This document shows positions 26,888-36,153 of a stretch of 64,000 nt of DNA, in pieces. The DNA is from Bdellovibrio sp. ZAP7 (GTDB taxonomy: Bacteria > Bdellovibrionota > Bdellovibrionia > Bdellovibrionales > Bdellovibrionaceae): positions 1,488,001 through 1,552,000 of the forward strand of contig NZ_CP030082.1 of NCBI RefSeq assembly GCF_006874645.1. Direction: 5' to 3'. The position numbers were made by a program, and so were the translations under genes. Numbering within the stretch: position 1 is the stretch's first letter; every line of letters begins with the position of its first letter. A model generated the notes under the pieces. The model was not told the origin of the DNA. It saw only the letters and a program-made list of their open reading frames with translations, and searched no databases.

Positions 26888-26906
26888 GGCTCCCGGGAAT
26901 GGAGCC
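26888..26906 (-). promoter_or_regulatory. Hairpin covering the dbpA ribosome binding site
   Basis: On the minus strand GGCTCC and GGAGCC form a 6-bp GC-rich stem with a 7-nt loop. The 3' arm contains the GGGAG ribosome binding site, seven bases before the TTG start. Combined with the rare start codon this should keep translation low unless the stem is opened, possibly by an RNA helicase such as DbpA itself. Confidence 0.45.
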
Positions 26907-26943
26907 CAATATAGCAGAACTTAAGAGGAAATTCTAGTGCGCA

Positions 26944-29508
26944 CTAGTTTTGAAGGCCGCTCAGCGCTTGCAGCCAAGGGCTCGTAATCTTTGACAATTG
27001 TACGTTGCTCTCGACCGGAAGGTGAGGGGCAAGCTCAGTTAATGCCAAAAGAGTGACGACTTTCTGTGGGAAATCCAAGGTCGTCCCGTCGCCATTCACA
27101 TAGAACTGCTCCTTAGGATTAAAGAGCTGTTTGTTCATGGCATAATAGATTTCCTGGGCACTCCAAAGGTACGCATCAATCTTAGTCAGCTTCCAGGCCG
27201 CCAAGAGCGCACGAATAGCATAGGCTTGCTCGTAAGCGCGATATGGAACTTCAGCAGAGCGTTTAAATTCTTTCAGCTTATATTGCGATTGAACCAGGGA
27301 GTCTTCGTTGATCAGCTGGTTAGAAATAAAGTTCGCCAGGGACACGATCAAAAGTTTTAGATCGCGGCGACCCTCGATCAAGTCATCAAGGTTCGAGCGA
27401 CCATTGCTGTCTTTTTCAAGCAAGATACTGGATTTTGTTTTTTCAACTCCATCCGTTGCTGCTAAGAACTCATTCAAGGAAAGCAAAAACTTCGCGACAT
27501 CCACGGAGCGAACGATGTTGGATTTCACACCGTCTTTCATGTCAACGATTCCGCCCATAATGGCTGTCTCGTTGCTGGTGGAGTATTGATCTGCCCAGAT
27601 GATGTTATCATCCAAAGTCACCAAAAAGACGGGAGTGGCTTTTTTCGTGATGTCTTTTAATAGAACTGCAACATCACCCACGTTCAAGGCAAAGAACATG
27701 TCTTTCGGGAATAAAGGACGTGCGAACTCCGAAGACTGAATGTCCTCGATTAATTCCTGTGCTTTAATATTTCCCAGGTACTTATCAAAACTGCTGACTT
27801 TCCAGTCGGCTGTGATTTTCAACATCTGGCTTAAGCCATCGATTTGTTCAGCAAAGGATGCAGCCGAAAAATCCTTGGCGTAATCCATTCCCGGATTCAC
27901 ATGGAAAGGATCCTGAAGAGTCACTTGATCAGGAATGCGGTAGGAATACGGCATCTCGGAAAGTTTCATGATGTCCAAAGGGTGTTTCACTTTCTCAACT
28001 GGAGAAAGTAACGCCGGTACCAAGCGGTCGTTGATGTCGCGATACCCACCGATAGTGATCAGCTTGTTAACCTGTGAAAGAGCTGTTTGCAGCCCCAGGC
28101 TTGCGTCGTCAGTATTTTCCATCAGTAAGGATCGCGCCATCACTGAAGAACCTGCCGTGTTGGCTTTAAGAGAAGCCGGGGAGCCCACGCCTTGAATTTG
28201 CAAAGGTGATTTCTTAGTCAGTTGCAGTTGAATAGAAGGCGTCTCAAAGCCAGCAACTTTACCCTCATAAGAGTTCATTTTCTTAACTGACCACTTATGC
28301 AAAAGATCTTTGACGTAGGGTTCGTAGTTGTTTTGAACATCGCGAATATCAGCGGCTTTCTTAGTGATGCCATTATCTACGTTATCAGCAAAGATAACTG
28401 GGATCTCATGCACGAATCCCAAAGCAAAGTTCTCGACCACATTGGTAAGGAACTTTAACGCCGTTTCATTTAAAGTATCGCGGATTTTCAAAACACCGAA
28501 CTTTTCGATCTTTGGCAGGATAAATACTTTTTTAGTAATGCCATCGATCGGGCCACCACGACAGCCCGGTGTGCGCAAACACTCTAGCTCTTTTTCGTTT
28601 TGCTTACGAAGAAAATCATAAAGCGTTTCGTTCGCCGAGCCATAATACTTCTCGCGCTCTTCGGGAGTCAGGGTTCTCCATACGTCAACCAGAACCGTCA
28701 AGGCACCTTGAGCATCACCAATGACTTCAATGCCACGACCGATTTGCAAGCCTTGACTCAGTTGCTTGCTGTATTCGTCCGGCAAAGTGACTTCGAACTC
28801 TTTAAGGAGTTGCTGAATTAATCCCAGGTTTTTATAGAAGTTTGTGGATTCATAAAATGACTTCGTGAATGCCGCCATTTTAGCAAAGTAAGGCTTAGTT
28901 TGAGCCGATATTTCAGTAATCAATCCTTCTTCGACAGGAGCACTTAAACCCAACGAAGGAATTTGGCCAATGAAGGATTCTGTGAAGTTTTCAACTTCTT
29001 TAATCAAAATCTCCACGCGCACCTGGCGACTGGCCCAAGGGAATTGCTTACCAATAGAAATCAGACGCTCACGCAATTGCACTTTGGCGCGAGCCAGATC
29101 ACTTTGAATAGTTTCAAGACTGGAAGTCACTTCCGTCTTAGTCTGCGCAATCACCAGTCCCGCATAAGGTGCCAGCGCTAAAGCCTGATATGACGTCGTT
29201 TTTGGTTGGGAGTAAAATTTTTTAATCCAAGTCAGACCCTTTTGGCGCAAAGTCGGATTGTTCGTTAATAAACCCAAAGTGTGAACATTTTGAGCCTGGC
29301 GGAAGAAATTTGAAGTCGAGACTTCACCTTGCCACGAGATATCCAATTTCGTGGCGTCAGACTCACGCAAACCTTCGCGTAAATTTACGTCTGAAAAACG
29401 AGGGCCGAAAATTTGAGTTCCACCGCCCAGGCTTGGTGATTGAACTTTAGGGGCACACGCCGCCAACAGGAGAGTTATCGCTAAAGAAATGCGTAATGCT
29501 TTTTTCAT
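26944..29508 (-). CDS. Large lipoprotein of unknown function
   Basis: The N-terminus MKKALRISLAITLLLAACAPK has a standard lipobox with Cys18. The remaining 836 residues have no recognised domain. The region from about 70 to 330 is helical, and the part after 750 (RAYEQAYAIRALLAAWKLTKIDAYLWSAQEIYYAMNKQLF) resembles helical hairpins of alpha/alpha-barrel proteins. A GGAGGG ribosome binding site sits immediately after the stop of the upstream beta-barrel gene, 9 bp away, so the two are translated from one transcript and probably work together at the outer membrane. Its stop lies in a palindrome (CTAGTGCGCACTAG, 26934-26947). An envelope role is inferred. Confidence 0.75.
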   Translation of the reverse strand: MKKALRISLAITLLLAACAPKVQSPSLGGGTQIFGPRFSDVNLREGLRESDATKLDISWQGEVSTSNFFRQAQNVHTLGLLTNNPTLRQKGLTWIKKFYSQPKTTSYQALALAPYAGLVIAQTKTEVTSSLETIQSDLARAKVQLRERLISIGKQFPWASRQVRVEILIKEVENFTESFIGQIPSLGLSAPVEEGLITEISAQTKPYFAKMAAFTKSFYESTNFYKNLGLIQQLLKEFEVTLPDEYSKQLSQGLQIGRGIEVIGDAQGALTVLVDVWRTLTPEEREKYYGSANETLYDFLRKQNEKELECLRTPGCRGGPIDGITKKVFILPKIEKFGVLKIRDTLNETALKFLTNVVENFALGFVHEIPVIFADNVDNGITKKAADIRDVQNNYEPYVKDLLHKWSVKKMNSYEGKVAGFETPSIQLQLTKKSPLQIQGVGSPASLKANTAGSSVMARSLLMENTDDASLGLQTALSQVNKLITIGGYRDINDRLVPALLSPVEKVKHPLDIMKLSEMPYSYRIPDQVTLQDPFHVNPGMDYAKDFSAASFAEQIDGLSQMLKITADWKVSSFDKYLGNIKAQELIEDIQSSEFARPLFPKDMFFALNVGDVAVLLKDITKKATPVFLVTLDDNIIWADQYSTSNETAIMGGIVDMKDGVKSNIVRSVDVAKFLLSLNEFLAATDGVEKTKSSILLEKDSNGRSNLDDLIEGRRDLKLLIVSLANFISNQLINEDSLVQSQYKLKEFKRSAEVPYRAYEQAYAIRALLAAWKLTKIDAYLWSAQEIYYAMNKQLFNPKEQFYVNGDGTTLDFPQKVVTLLALTELAPHLPVESNVQLSKITSPWLQALSGLQN

Positions 29509-29517
29509 CAGTCCCTC

Positions 29518-30747
29518 CTAAAAGAAAAGCATCAGGTTTAATTCCTGAGCCAGTTGACGTTCCACATTCACTCCCGCGACATAATCGGAAATTTCCAAAG
29601 ATGCGATCATTGGGAGTAAAGATTTCTTTTTAAAATAAGATGAGACTGTAGAATACACAATCTGCGCTTTCACTTTATGAAAGTTCGACGCTGTGTATTT
29701 GGAAAGCATGTCGTAACGAAGACCGCGGGAACCGCTGTATGAATCGGCCTCTTTATTTCCGTACTCGTATCCTGTTCCCAAACTCAGTTGATCGTTCCAA
29801 TCATAAAACAGATTGCTGCCTACTATTTGAGAATTTCCAATTTGACGATGGATGCGCTCTTTGTTGACTGCATCAGGCAGCGTATCGTCTTCATTCGAGG
29901 GAACACGCTCCGTGATTTGATCTGGAACGTTTAAGATATAACTTGCGAAAGGAACCGCCGTCATTTTCCAGAACTTGTACGAGTAGGCGATAGTATTATT
30001 GATATTTGTACGACCAAAATTATTCAGCGCTGCCAAGTCATCACAATCATATTGTGGACCTGTCGGTAAATTGATCTGCGCCTGATAGATCAGCGCATTC
30101 TTTGAATCGTCAAAGAATTTATAGATGCTGACCAACTGAACGTCTCCCACAAAGGAATCGTTGTGGTCTTCAAGTTTCTTATAGCCTTTTTGCGCTAAAG
30201 TATCGTTGGTTGCTTTGCCCAAATCTGTATTAAGAGCCTCATCAAGCTCCGGGCTTAAACCAGAAAACTGCTGACGGTAATAGTCGATGTTTGAAAACTG
30301 CTGAGACAAAGTTATACGGTTGGTATAGTTCACAAAAGGAACCCCGGCAGCCACAGTCCATTTAGACGTCACTCCGCGTGCAAAAACAGGTGCGAAGTAA
30401 TTCACGTGCGGTTGAGTGTCTACGTGTAAGACACCCAGGTTAAATTTATCACCCAAACCTGAGGCGCCAAACTTGTTTAAAGCCGTAATCAGCTTACGGG
30501 CATCGGCATTGAATTTTTGCAGGGTTTTGGCGTCGAAGTTAACAGACTTATAATCACCCAAAGTGATCAGGCTGCCGTCGTCTGTATATCTTTCACCAAT
30601 GCCGTCAAGATTGCCATAGCGGAAGGAGGGACTATTGATGCCCTCTGGGAGAGTTTCGGTCGATAGCAGGGCGAAGGCACGGGAGGCACCCAAGAAAAGG
30701 CTACTTGCTATGAGTAGAATGATCACTACTTTCACTTTTATCCTCAC
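29518..30747 (-). CDS. Outer-membrane beta-barrel protein
   Basis: The start is GTG (MRIKVKVVIILLIASSLFLGASRAFA signal peptide). The 409-residue protein alternates aromatic and polar residues in strands such as FLGDVQLVSIYKFF-type and NALIYQAQINLPTGP, and ends in LAQELNLMLFF, an outer-membrane protein terminal strand with C-terminal Phe. It resembles transporter- or porin-like barrels used by envelope systems, with SKWTVAAGVPFVNY and LSLGTGYEYGNKEADS as typical strand pairs. It is the first gene of a two-gene operon with the large lipoprotein. The ligand or cargo is unknown. Confidence 0.75.
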   Translation of the reverse strand: MRIKVKVVIILLIASSLFLGASRAFALLSTETLPEGINSPSFRYGNLDGIGERYTDDGSLITLGDYKSVNFDAKTLQKFNADARKLITALNKFGASGLGDKFNLGVLHVDTQPHVNYFAPVFARGVTSKWTVAAGVPFVNYTNRITLSQQFSNIDYYRQQFSGLSPELDEALNTDLGKATNDTLAQKGYKKLEDHNDSFVGDVQLVSIYKFFDDSKNALIYQAQINLPTGPQYDCDDLAALNNFGRTNINNTIAYSYKFWKMTAVPFASYILNVPDQITERVPSNEDDTLPDAVNKERIHRQIGNSQIVGSNLFYDWNDQLSLGTGYEYGNKEADSYSGSRGLRYDMLSKYTASNFHKVKAQIVYSTVSSYFKKKSLLPMIASLEISDYVAGVNVERQLAQELNLMLFF

Positions 30748-30881
30748 CAGAATGCGACTCCGGTGTTATAGCCGGAATGCATAAAAAAGTCTTGTAGAAA
30801 GGTATCTTTTTACAGAATGTAAACTATGATGTTCCCACTGTGCTGGCTTAAACGAAGAATTTCTGCTAGAGTCCGTACACT

Positions 30882-31901
30882 ATGACGACACTTAAGGTAT
30901 TTCTTTCCGACTCATTTCATCCGCAATTAAATCTTGCGACGGAAGAATGGATTTTCCATAACCTGGATCCGTCCAGTCAGATTTTATTTTTGTGGAGAAA
31001 CGAAGAGACTGTCGTCATCGGTCGCAATCAAAATCCCTGGTCTGAGTGCAATCTTGCACAAATGAAAAACGACAATGTTCATCTGGCTCGTCGAACGACG
31101 GGCGGTGGCGCTGTATTCCATGATTTGGGCAACACCAACTTTACTTTTCTTTCGCCTAAAGATGGCTACCGCCGCGAGAACAACATTCAGATTATCTTTG
31201 ATGCTTTGAAAGAGTTCGGTATCCAGGCCGAAGCTTCAGGTCGTAATGATTTGATGGTGCCATTCCATGATGGCCCCCGCAAATTCAGTGGCAGTGCTTA
31301 TCGCGAAAAGAAAGACCGCGCCTTTCATCACGGAACTCTGCTGTTACATGCAGATTTAACTCGTCTGGGTAATTACCTGACACCAAATCCCAAAAAGCTT
31401 CAAGCCAAGGGGAAAGAATCCGTTCGGGCGCGTGTGACGAATTTGAATGAGCTTTCTAAAGACATCAACCATGACAATGTGTCAGAGGCGATGATCCGCT
31501 CTTTTGAAAAATTCTATGGTGCCAAAGCTGAAGTGATCATGCTGAATCTTGAAAGCCTGCCCAAGATTCCAGAGCTAAAAGAGCAATATGATATTCTTTC
31601 TTCCTGGGAGTGGTTGTATGGATCCACTTTGGAATTCACTCACAAAATGGATGAATATCTGAGTCTGGGGTTCTTTGATTTTCATTTCATCGTCGTTGAC
31701 GGTGTGATCAAAGATCTAAAGATTTATACAGACTGCCTGTATCCGGCACTTATCGAAAACATGCAACACTCGCTGATTGCAAAACACTATTCCGGTCACA
31801 GCGTAAAGAACGCCTTCGCAGAAGTCGTTCAAAAGTTTCCGGACCTTGAGCCACAGATTAATGAACTTGAATCCTGGCTTGTAAAGAATATTGAAATTTA
31901 A
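30882..31901 (+). CDS. lplA: Lipoate-protein ligase A
   Basis: The catalytic domain shows NLATEEWIFHNL, VVIGRNQNPWSECN, ARRTTGGGAVFHDLGNTNFTF (lipoyl-AMP binding loop), and KFSGSAYREKKDRAFHHGTLL with the active-site Lys. An accessory C-terminal domain of about 85 residues follows, giving a full-length 339-residue bipartite LplA. The enzyme attaches free lipoate to the E2 and H proteins of 2-oxoacid dehydrogenases and the glycine cleavage system. A predator could use it to salvage lipoate from prey. It is followed 10 bp later by the S1-domain protein gene, probably in one operon. Confidence 0.93.
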   Translation: MTTLKVFLSDSFHPQLNLATEEWIFHNLDPSSQILFLWRNEETVVIGRNQNPWSECNLAQMKNDNVHLARRTTGGGAVFHDLGNTNFTFLSPKDGYRRENNIQIIFDALKEFGIQAEASGRNDLMVPFHDGPRKFSGSAYREKKDRAFHHGTLLLHADLTRLGNYLTPNPKKLQAKGKESVRARVTNLNELSKDINHDNVSEAMIRSFEKFYGAKAEVIMLNLESLPKIPELKEQYDILSSWEWLYGSTLEFTHKMDEYLSLGFFDFHFIVVDGVIKDLKIYTDCLYPALIENMQHSLIAKHYSGHSVKNAFAEVVQKFPDLEPQINELESWLVKNIEI

Positions 31902-31911
31902 GGATGTCCCT

Positions 31912-32745
31912 GTGCAAGTTGATATTGGTAAATTAAATAAATTAAAAGCCGTGAAAAAAGCTGAATTCGGAATGTTTCTGGATGGCGGTGATGACGGGGA
32001 GATTTTATTGCCTCGTCGTTATGTTCCTGACGATTTAAATGTCGACGACGAGATCGAAGTGTTTGTTCATTTCGACTCCGAAGACCGCCTGATCGCTACG
32101 ACTGAAAAACCGAAGGCCATGGTGGGTGAGTTTGCCCATTTGATGGTAAAGTCGGTGGAAAATGTCGGAGCTTTTCTGGATTGGGGCTTGGGTAAAGATC
32201 TTTTCCTTCCTTACGCAGAAATGACTCGTGACCTTCGCGCCGGTCAAGCGGTGGTTGTATTTATTTATTTGGATAAATCAGATCGTATCGCTTCTTCCAT
32301 GCGTCTGGATCGTTATATCTCCAAAGAGCCTGGTGACTACAAAGAAGGTCAACAGGTAGATCTATTCATTGGGGCGCAGACCGATCTGGGTTTCAAAGCC
32401 ATCATCAATGGCAAGCACTGGGGTATGATCTACACGAATGAAATCTTTGATCGTATCGTACATGGCCAAAGGTTGAAGGGCTATATCAAGAAAGTCCGTG
32501 AAGATGGGAAAATTGATTTAAGCCTGCAAAAGACGGGTCATCAAAGCTCAGAGGATATTGGACCTTTGATCCTTGAGCGCCTTCGCGAAGAGGGTGGCTT
32601 TTTGCCGATCAATGACAAAACTGCTGCCGAACTAATTTACGACATGTTCGGCGTCAGCAAAAAGAAATATAAAATGGCTTTGGGTGATCTGTATAAAAAA
32701 CGTGTGATCACAGTGAAGGATGATGGAATCTATCTTAATAAATAG
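31912..32745 (+). CDS. CvfB/YitL-like S1 RNA-binding protein
   Basis: I choose GTG at 31912 because an AAGGA ribosome binding site precedes it; the longer TTG start at 31891 would overlap lplA and adds VPV-type filler. The 277-residue protein has S1-like beta-barrels in tandem (GMFLDGGDDGEILLPRRYV, VENVGAFLDWGLGKDLFLPYAEM, VREDGKIDLSLQ) and a C-terminal winged-helix part (TAAELIYDMFGVSKKKYKMALGDLYKKRVI). This is the layout of the CvfB family, which binds RNA and affects gene expression and virulence in Gram-positive bacteria. Its 3' end overlaps the convergent DUF1254 gene by 11 bp. Confidence 0.82.
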   Translation: MQVDIGKLNKLKAVKKAEFGMFLDGGDDGEILLPRRYVPDDLNVDDEIEVFVHFDSEDRLIATTEKPKAMVGEFAHLMVKSVENVGAFLDWGLGKDLFLPYAEMTRDLRAGQAVVVFIYLDKSDRIASSMRLDRYISKEPGDYKEGQQVDLFIGAQTDLGFKAIINGKHWGMIYTNEIFDRIVHGQRLKGYIKKVREDGKIDLSLQKTGHQSSEDIGPLILERLREEGGFLPINDKTAAELIYDMFGVSKKKYKMALGDLYKKRVITVKDDGIYLNK

Positions 32746-34081
32746 ATTCCGAATCGACTTTCGTCAAAGAAGGTTGTTTGACCAATCCCGGCGGAAAATA
32801 GTTACCCTTCACAACGTCCTTGCTGGGGCCATAGAATCTGAAAGTCAGATTATAGTTGCTGCCGGCGGGAGTCGGTAGCCAGTTCTCTTCCGGTGCACCT
32901 AGCGGCAGCTTGCTCGCGAAATACAAAGTCACAGATCCATCTGCGTTCGGTTTGATATTTGATCGATTGTTGATTACGAACTTGTTCGCAGGATTCGGGA
33001 TCACTTTATAGTTTTTTGAATCTACACCGGTGATGCTCCAGAAATATTTCGCGCGAGTGGAGGGTAGCTTATCTTTAGGAAAGGTCAGAGTGTAAACCGC
33101 ACTGCCATCCAAAAGCTCACCCTTGGCATCGTTTCTGGCGCTGTAATAAACGGCTTCGTTATTGTTGTTGGCCCAGATGCCTGCATAGTTAACCAAGGCT
33201 CGCGCTTGATAGTCGTTTCCATAATTTCCAAAACGTCGCACAAGGTTCCAGCCATTTTTTGTGCGTTCCACTTTTTCTTTGAGCGCGAAGAAAGAAGGGA
33301 TAGCTTTTTCTCTGATAATTTTAGCTGTGGCTTCGCGGGAGTTGTCGTGTCGGGCGGTTCTTTCCACTGTCAGAACTTTGATCTGCAGTCCGCCCATATT
33401 CGGATTGATGTCCTTTTCAGAGGAAAGTATCGAGGCAGCATTTTCAAAAATCTCAATGCCGGGAAGCTGATCGTGCTCAAATTCGACGATCTTTGGTGAC
33501 TCTGTGATTTCCGGTTTACCGGTGGGATAAATCTTAATCTGACGTTGCAGTTTCACTGCTTCGTTGGGATCTTTGCCGAGTTCTACTCGGGCTAAGATGC
33601 GGGATTTTTTCGAGGGCAGAATCACTTTTTGAACCTCAGGGGCCAAGGTGACCTGTGAATCCTTTGAACAGACGGCGAACTTCCCGAAGGGATGCTTGGG
33701 ATAAGTTCGGTCATTTAGATTTGCCGTGGTCTCGCCCCAGCCATTTAGGAATTGAACCGTATAATAGCGGTCTTTGATTTCAGGAATCTCCACGATGGTG
33801 CAACTGTTTTGGTCGATGGCCACCCAGGCTTCACTGTAGGCGACATCCAGGTTGGGGTTGGCCCACTGAACTCCACCGACATCCCGATGCTTGATTTCAT
33901 TCCATTTCATATCGTCTTTGGTGAAATCTAAATTTTCCTGACGCAAAACCAGGATTCTGGCCATCAGATACTGATAGGCGTCGATGACCTCTTTGTCGGT
34001 GATGTTTTTTACGGGACGAGCCAGGGATGTTGTGGTGAACAGCAATGATGATGCGACAAATATCATCCATACAGTTTTCAT
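32735..34081 (-). CDS. Secreted DUF1254/DUF1214 protein
   Basis: After the signal peptide (to about LARP at 23) the 448-residue protein carries a DUF1254-type domain (YYTVQFLNGWGETTANLNDRTYP) and a C-terminal DUF1214-type domain (EAVYYSARNDAKGELLDGSAVYTLTFPKDKLPSTRAKYFWSITGVDSKN, then NYNLTFRFYGP). Proteins of this kind are widespread and secreted; their biochemical function is not known. A GGAGAG ribosome binding site supports the start. The gene is divergent from the outer-membrane protein at 34234. Confidence 0.85.
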   Translation of the reverse strand: MKTVWMIFVASSLLFTTTSLARPVKNITDKEVIDAYQYLMARILVLRQENLDFTKDDMKWNEIKHRDVGGVQWANPNLDVAYSEAWVAIDQNSCTIVEIPEIKDRYYTVQFLNGWGETTANLNDRTYPKHPFGKFAVCSKDSQVTLAPEVQKVILPSKKSRILARVELGKDPNEAVKLQRQIKIYPTGKPEITESPKIVEFEHDQLPGIEIFENAASILSSEKDINPNMGGLQIKVLTVERTARHDNSREATAKIIREKAIPSFFALKEKVERTKNGWNLVRRFGNYGNDYQARALVNYAGIWANNNNEAVYYSARNDAKGELLDGSAVYTLTFPKDKLPSTRAKYFWSITGVDSKNYKVIPNPANKFVINNRSNIKPNADGSVTLYFASKLPLGAPEENWLPTPAGSNYNLTFRFYGPSKDVVKGNYFPPGLVKQPSLTKVDSESIY

Positions 34082-34233
34082 AAAAAACGTCTCTCCTTAC
34101 TTGTAAGACACGGTTCATTGTAAAAAATGATCTTGGATTTACCTACATGCTTATTGGCAACTCCAAACAGTTCTAAGTGCACTTGGCGCGCAAATTTATT
34201 CATCATGGATTTCAAAACAAATGGGAGGATTTA

Positions 34234-35016
34234 ATGAATCGCTTTATGCTGGTTGCCTGCATTTTTTTACAAGCCTGGGTCGCCAAGGCCGAGGTAACGG
34301 GCGAGGAGATGAATAAAGCCAACAATCCTTTGACGCCGCTGGCGGCCGTAAATCTTCATGACTATGTGCAAAGCTCAGTCTATTCCACGGACGAAACACT
34401 GAATACGGCGTATTTGCGAATCGCTTCGCCGATGATGTTAGGTGGTCATGCGCAATTAGCGCGTATGACAATTCCCTATTCTTTTTCTGCTTTGGAAACT
34501 CCGACAACGACAACTTCGGGAGTGGGAGATGTCAGTGTGTTTGACGTTTTTCTATTTAAAGGAGTCGGTTCGATGGAATTTGGCGTGGGGCCGCTGTTAG
34601 TTCTACCCACAGCATCGAAGGATGAGACTGGAGCTGGCAAATGGCAGATTGGTGCCGCGGGAATCATCATGGCTCCGCAGTTTTGGGGCCTTTTAGGTGC
34701 TTTGATTACCTATCAGCATGATTTCGCCGGAGACAGTGATCGTCCCACACAAAATCTGGCAACGGCACAGCCCTTCGTGATTTGGAATATGCCGGCCGGT
34801 TTCTATTTAAGATCCGCGGGTATTATGATCTTTAACTGGGAAACTGGGGATTACAATATTCCGTTGGGAGCGGGACTGGGGAAGGTTTGGAAGCTTCAAG
34901 GGGGAACCACAATTAATCTGTTTGCGGAACCTCAGTGGACCGTGGCCCATGTGGGAGACTATACACCGAACTTTCAAACGTTTGTTGGTTTGAATTTCCA
35001 GTTCCCTTTGAAATAA
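34234..35016 (+). CDS. Outer-membrane beta-barrel protein
   Basis: The start MNRFMLVACIFLQAWVAKA follows a GGGAGG ribosome binding site; an upstream in-frame ATG (34177) is rejected. The 260-residue mature protein is built of amphipathic beta strands (AQLARMTIPYSFSAL, GVGDVSVFDVFLFKG, IGAAGIIMAPQFWGLLGALITYQHDF) and ends FQTFVGLNFQFPLK. It resembles putative transporter-type barrels whose substrates are unknown. Its stop abuts the stop of the opposite-strand FadL-like gene with no gap and no hairpin between. Confidence 0.7.
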   Translation: MNRFMLVACIFLQAWVAKAEVTGEEMNKANNPLTPLAAVNLHDYVQSSVYSTDETLNTAYLRIASPMMLGGHAQLARMTIPYSFSALETPTTTTSGVGDVSVFDVFLFKGVGSMEFGVGPLLVLPTASKDETGAGKWQIGAAGIIMAPQFWGLLGALITYQHDFAGDSDRPTQNLATAQPFVIWNMPAGFYLRSAGIMIFNWETGDYNIPLGAGLGKVWKLQGGTTINLFAEPQWTVAHVGDYTPNFQTFVGLNFQFPLK

Positions 35017-36132
35017 TCAGTAATTCACAGAGGACGAATACATAAATCCCAAGGTGTCGGAGTTGCTCGCTCCGACTTCGCTATTCTGAGAATACTTATA
35101 ATACAATCCGAAATTGGCTTCATATGTTCTGTTGTTATAATTGATACCGGTTGAAAGCATCGAGATGGATTGGTTCGACATTTGCGTAAAACTTCCTCCT
35201 CCCATAAAGCGAACACTTCTGAAGGGCACTTTAATCCCCGTTGAGATATTGAAAAGGCTAAGATCAGATTCTTGCTGAATCGGTGTCGAGGGTAGTGCAT
35301 ATTGAGGTGCATAACTTAGATCCAACAGAAAAGTATTATCGCTGAAATGAAAGACCTGACCGACAGTCACTCCCAATATGGGATCGGTATGGGGAGTGTA
35401 GCGACCAAAAGTTTCTGTGGCTTGCGTATCTCCAGTACTTAATTGATTCTGATAGAGGTCTCCTTCGGAATACAGATTCAAAGCACGCCATTGTAAGGTT
35501 GCACCGATGCTATAGTCATCCCGGGCGCGCCAAACAAAACCGGGATTTAAAGCGATATAGTTTTGTTGTTCGAATTTTTTTTGATTTAAAGACGTGGTCG
35601 TTCCCGCCGAAACCGTATTAATGATTGAATCCGATCTCAGTTCATTCCAAGTAAAGGCAATAGAAAACCCCCAGGCCAAGGACTTATCAATCAAGCCGCC
35701 ATAGGAAAGTCCCCCTTGTGCATATTGAAAGCGCACATCTTTGGCTGTCACTCCCCCTGAGGCATCTTGTATCCGAAAGGTGTTGTCGACATTGGTGGGA
35801 TAGGAATAGAAGAAGCCGGTTTTTATTTTTTCATCGACACTGAAAACAGCCGATGTCATTAAAGTCGAAGAGGTGAACGATCCTGTTTGATTGTGAAATG
35901 CCGGGTCCTGCATTTCTTGATAGGCGATACCCGTGCCGGAAACAGTCAGGTTCAGTTGATATTCACAAAACCCCAAGCCTGCGGGATTGTAAAGGGGACT
36001 GCCGGGGGAACATAAAAGCCCCACGCCAGCATTTCCCAGAAAAGCTTCCTGACTGCCCACAGGGGAGAAATAGTAAGAAGCCCAGGTGCAAGCGGGACTC
36101 AGGAATAATAAAAGTAAAACGAAATACTTCAT
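35017..36132 (-). CDS. FadL-like outer-membrane protein
   Basis: A signal peptide (MKYFVLLLLFLSPACTWA) leads into SYYFSPVGSQEAFLGNAGVGLLCSPGSPLYNPAGLGF. The pairing of GNAGV with an S-x-YNPAGL block is typical of FadL/OMPP1-type barrels that carry hydrophobic compounds. The rest is barrel strands ending DTLGFMYSSSVNY. Here the N-terminal hatch region has extra cysteines (Cys at CSPG and FCEY). It lies nine bp after the next barrel gene in one operon (38843 to 35017, minus strand). GTG at 36144 would add four residues. Confidence 0.7.
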   Translation of the reverse strand: MKYFVLLLLFLSPACTWASYYFSPVGSQEAFLGNAGVGLLCSPGSPLYNPAGLGFCEYQLNLTVSGTGIAYQEMQDPAFHNQTGSFTSSTLMTSAVFSVDEKIKTGFFYSYPTNVDNTFRIQDASGGVTAKDVRFQYAQGGLSYGGLIDKSLAWGFSIAFTWNELRSDSIINTVSAGTTTSLNQKKFEQQNYIALNPGFVWRARDDYSIGATLQWRALNLYSEGDLYQNQLSTGDTQATETFGRYTPHTDPILGVTVGQVFHFSDNTFLLDLSYAPQYALPSTPIQQESDLSLFNISTGIKVPFRSVRFMGGGSFTQMSNQSISMLSTGINYNNRTYEANFGLYYKYSQNSEVGASNSDTLGFMYSSSVNY

Positions 36133-36153
36133 TCCAAGTCCCACATTCTTAAA

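Noticed and set aside
26934-26947. 14-bp palindrome CTAGTGCGCACTAG as an operator
   Set aside because: It includes the stop codon of the lipoprotein gene and has no loop; chance or a weak stem is more likely.
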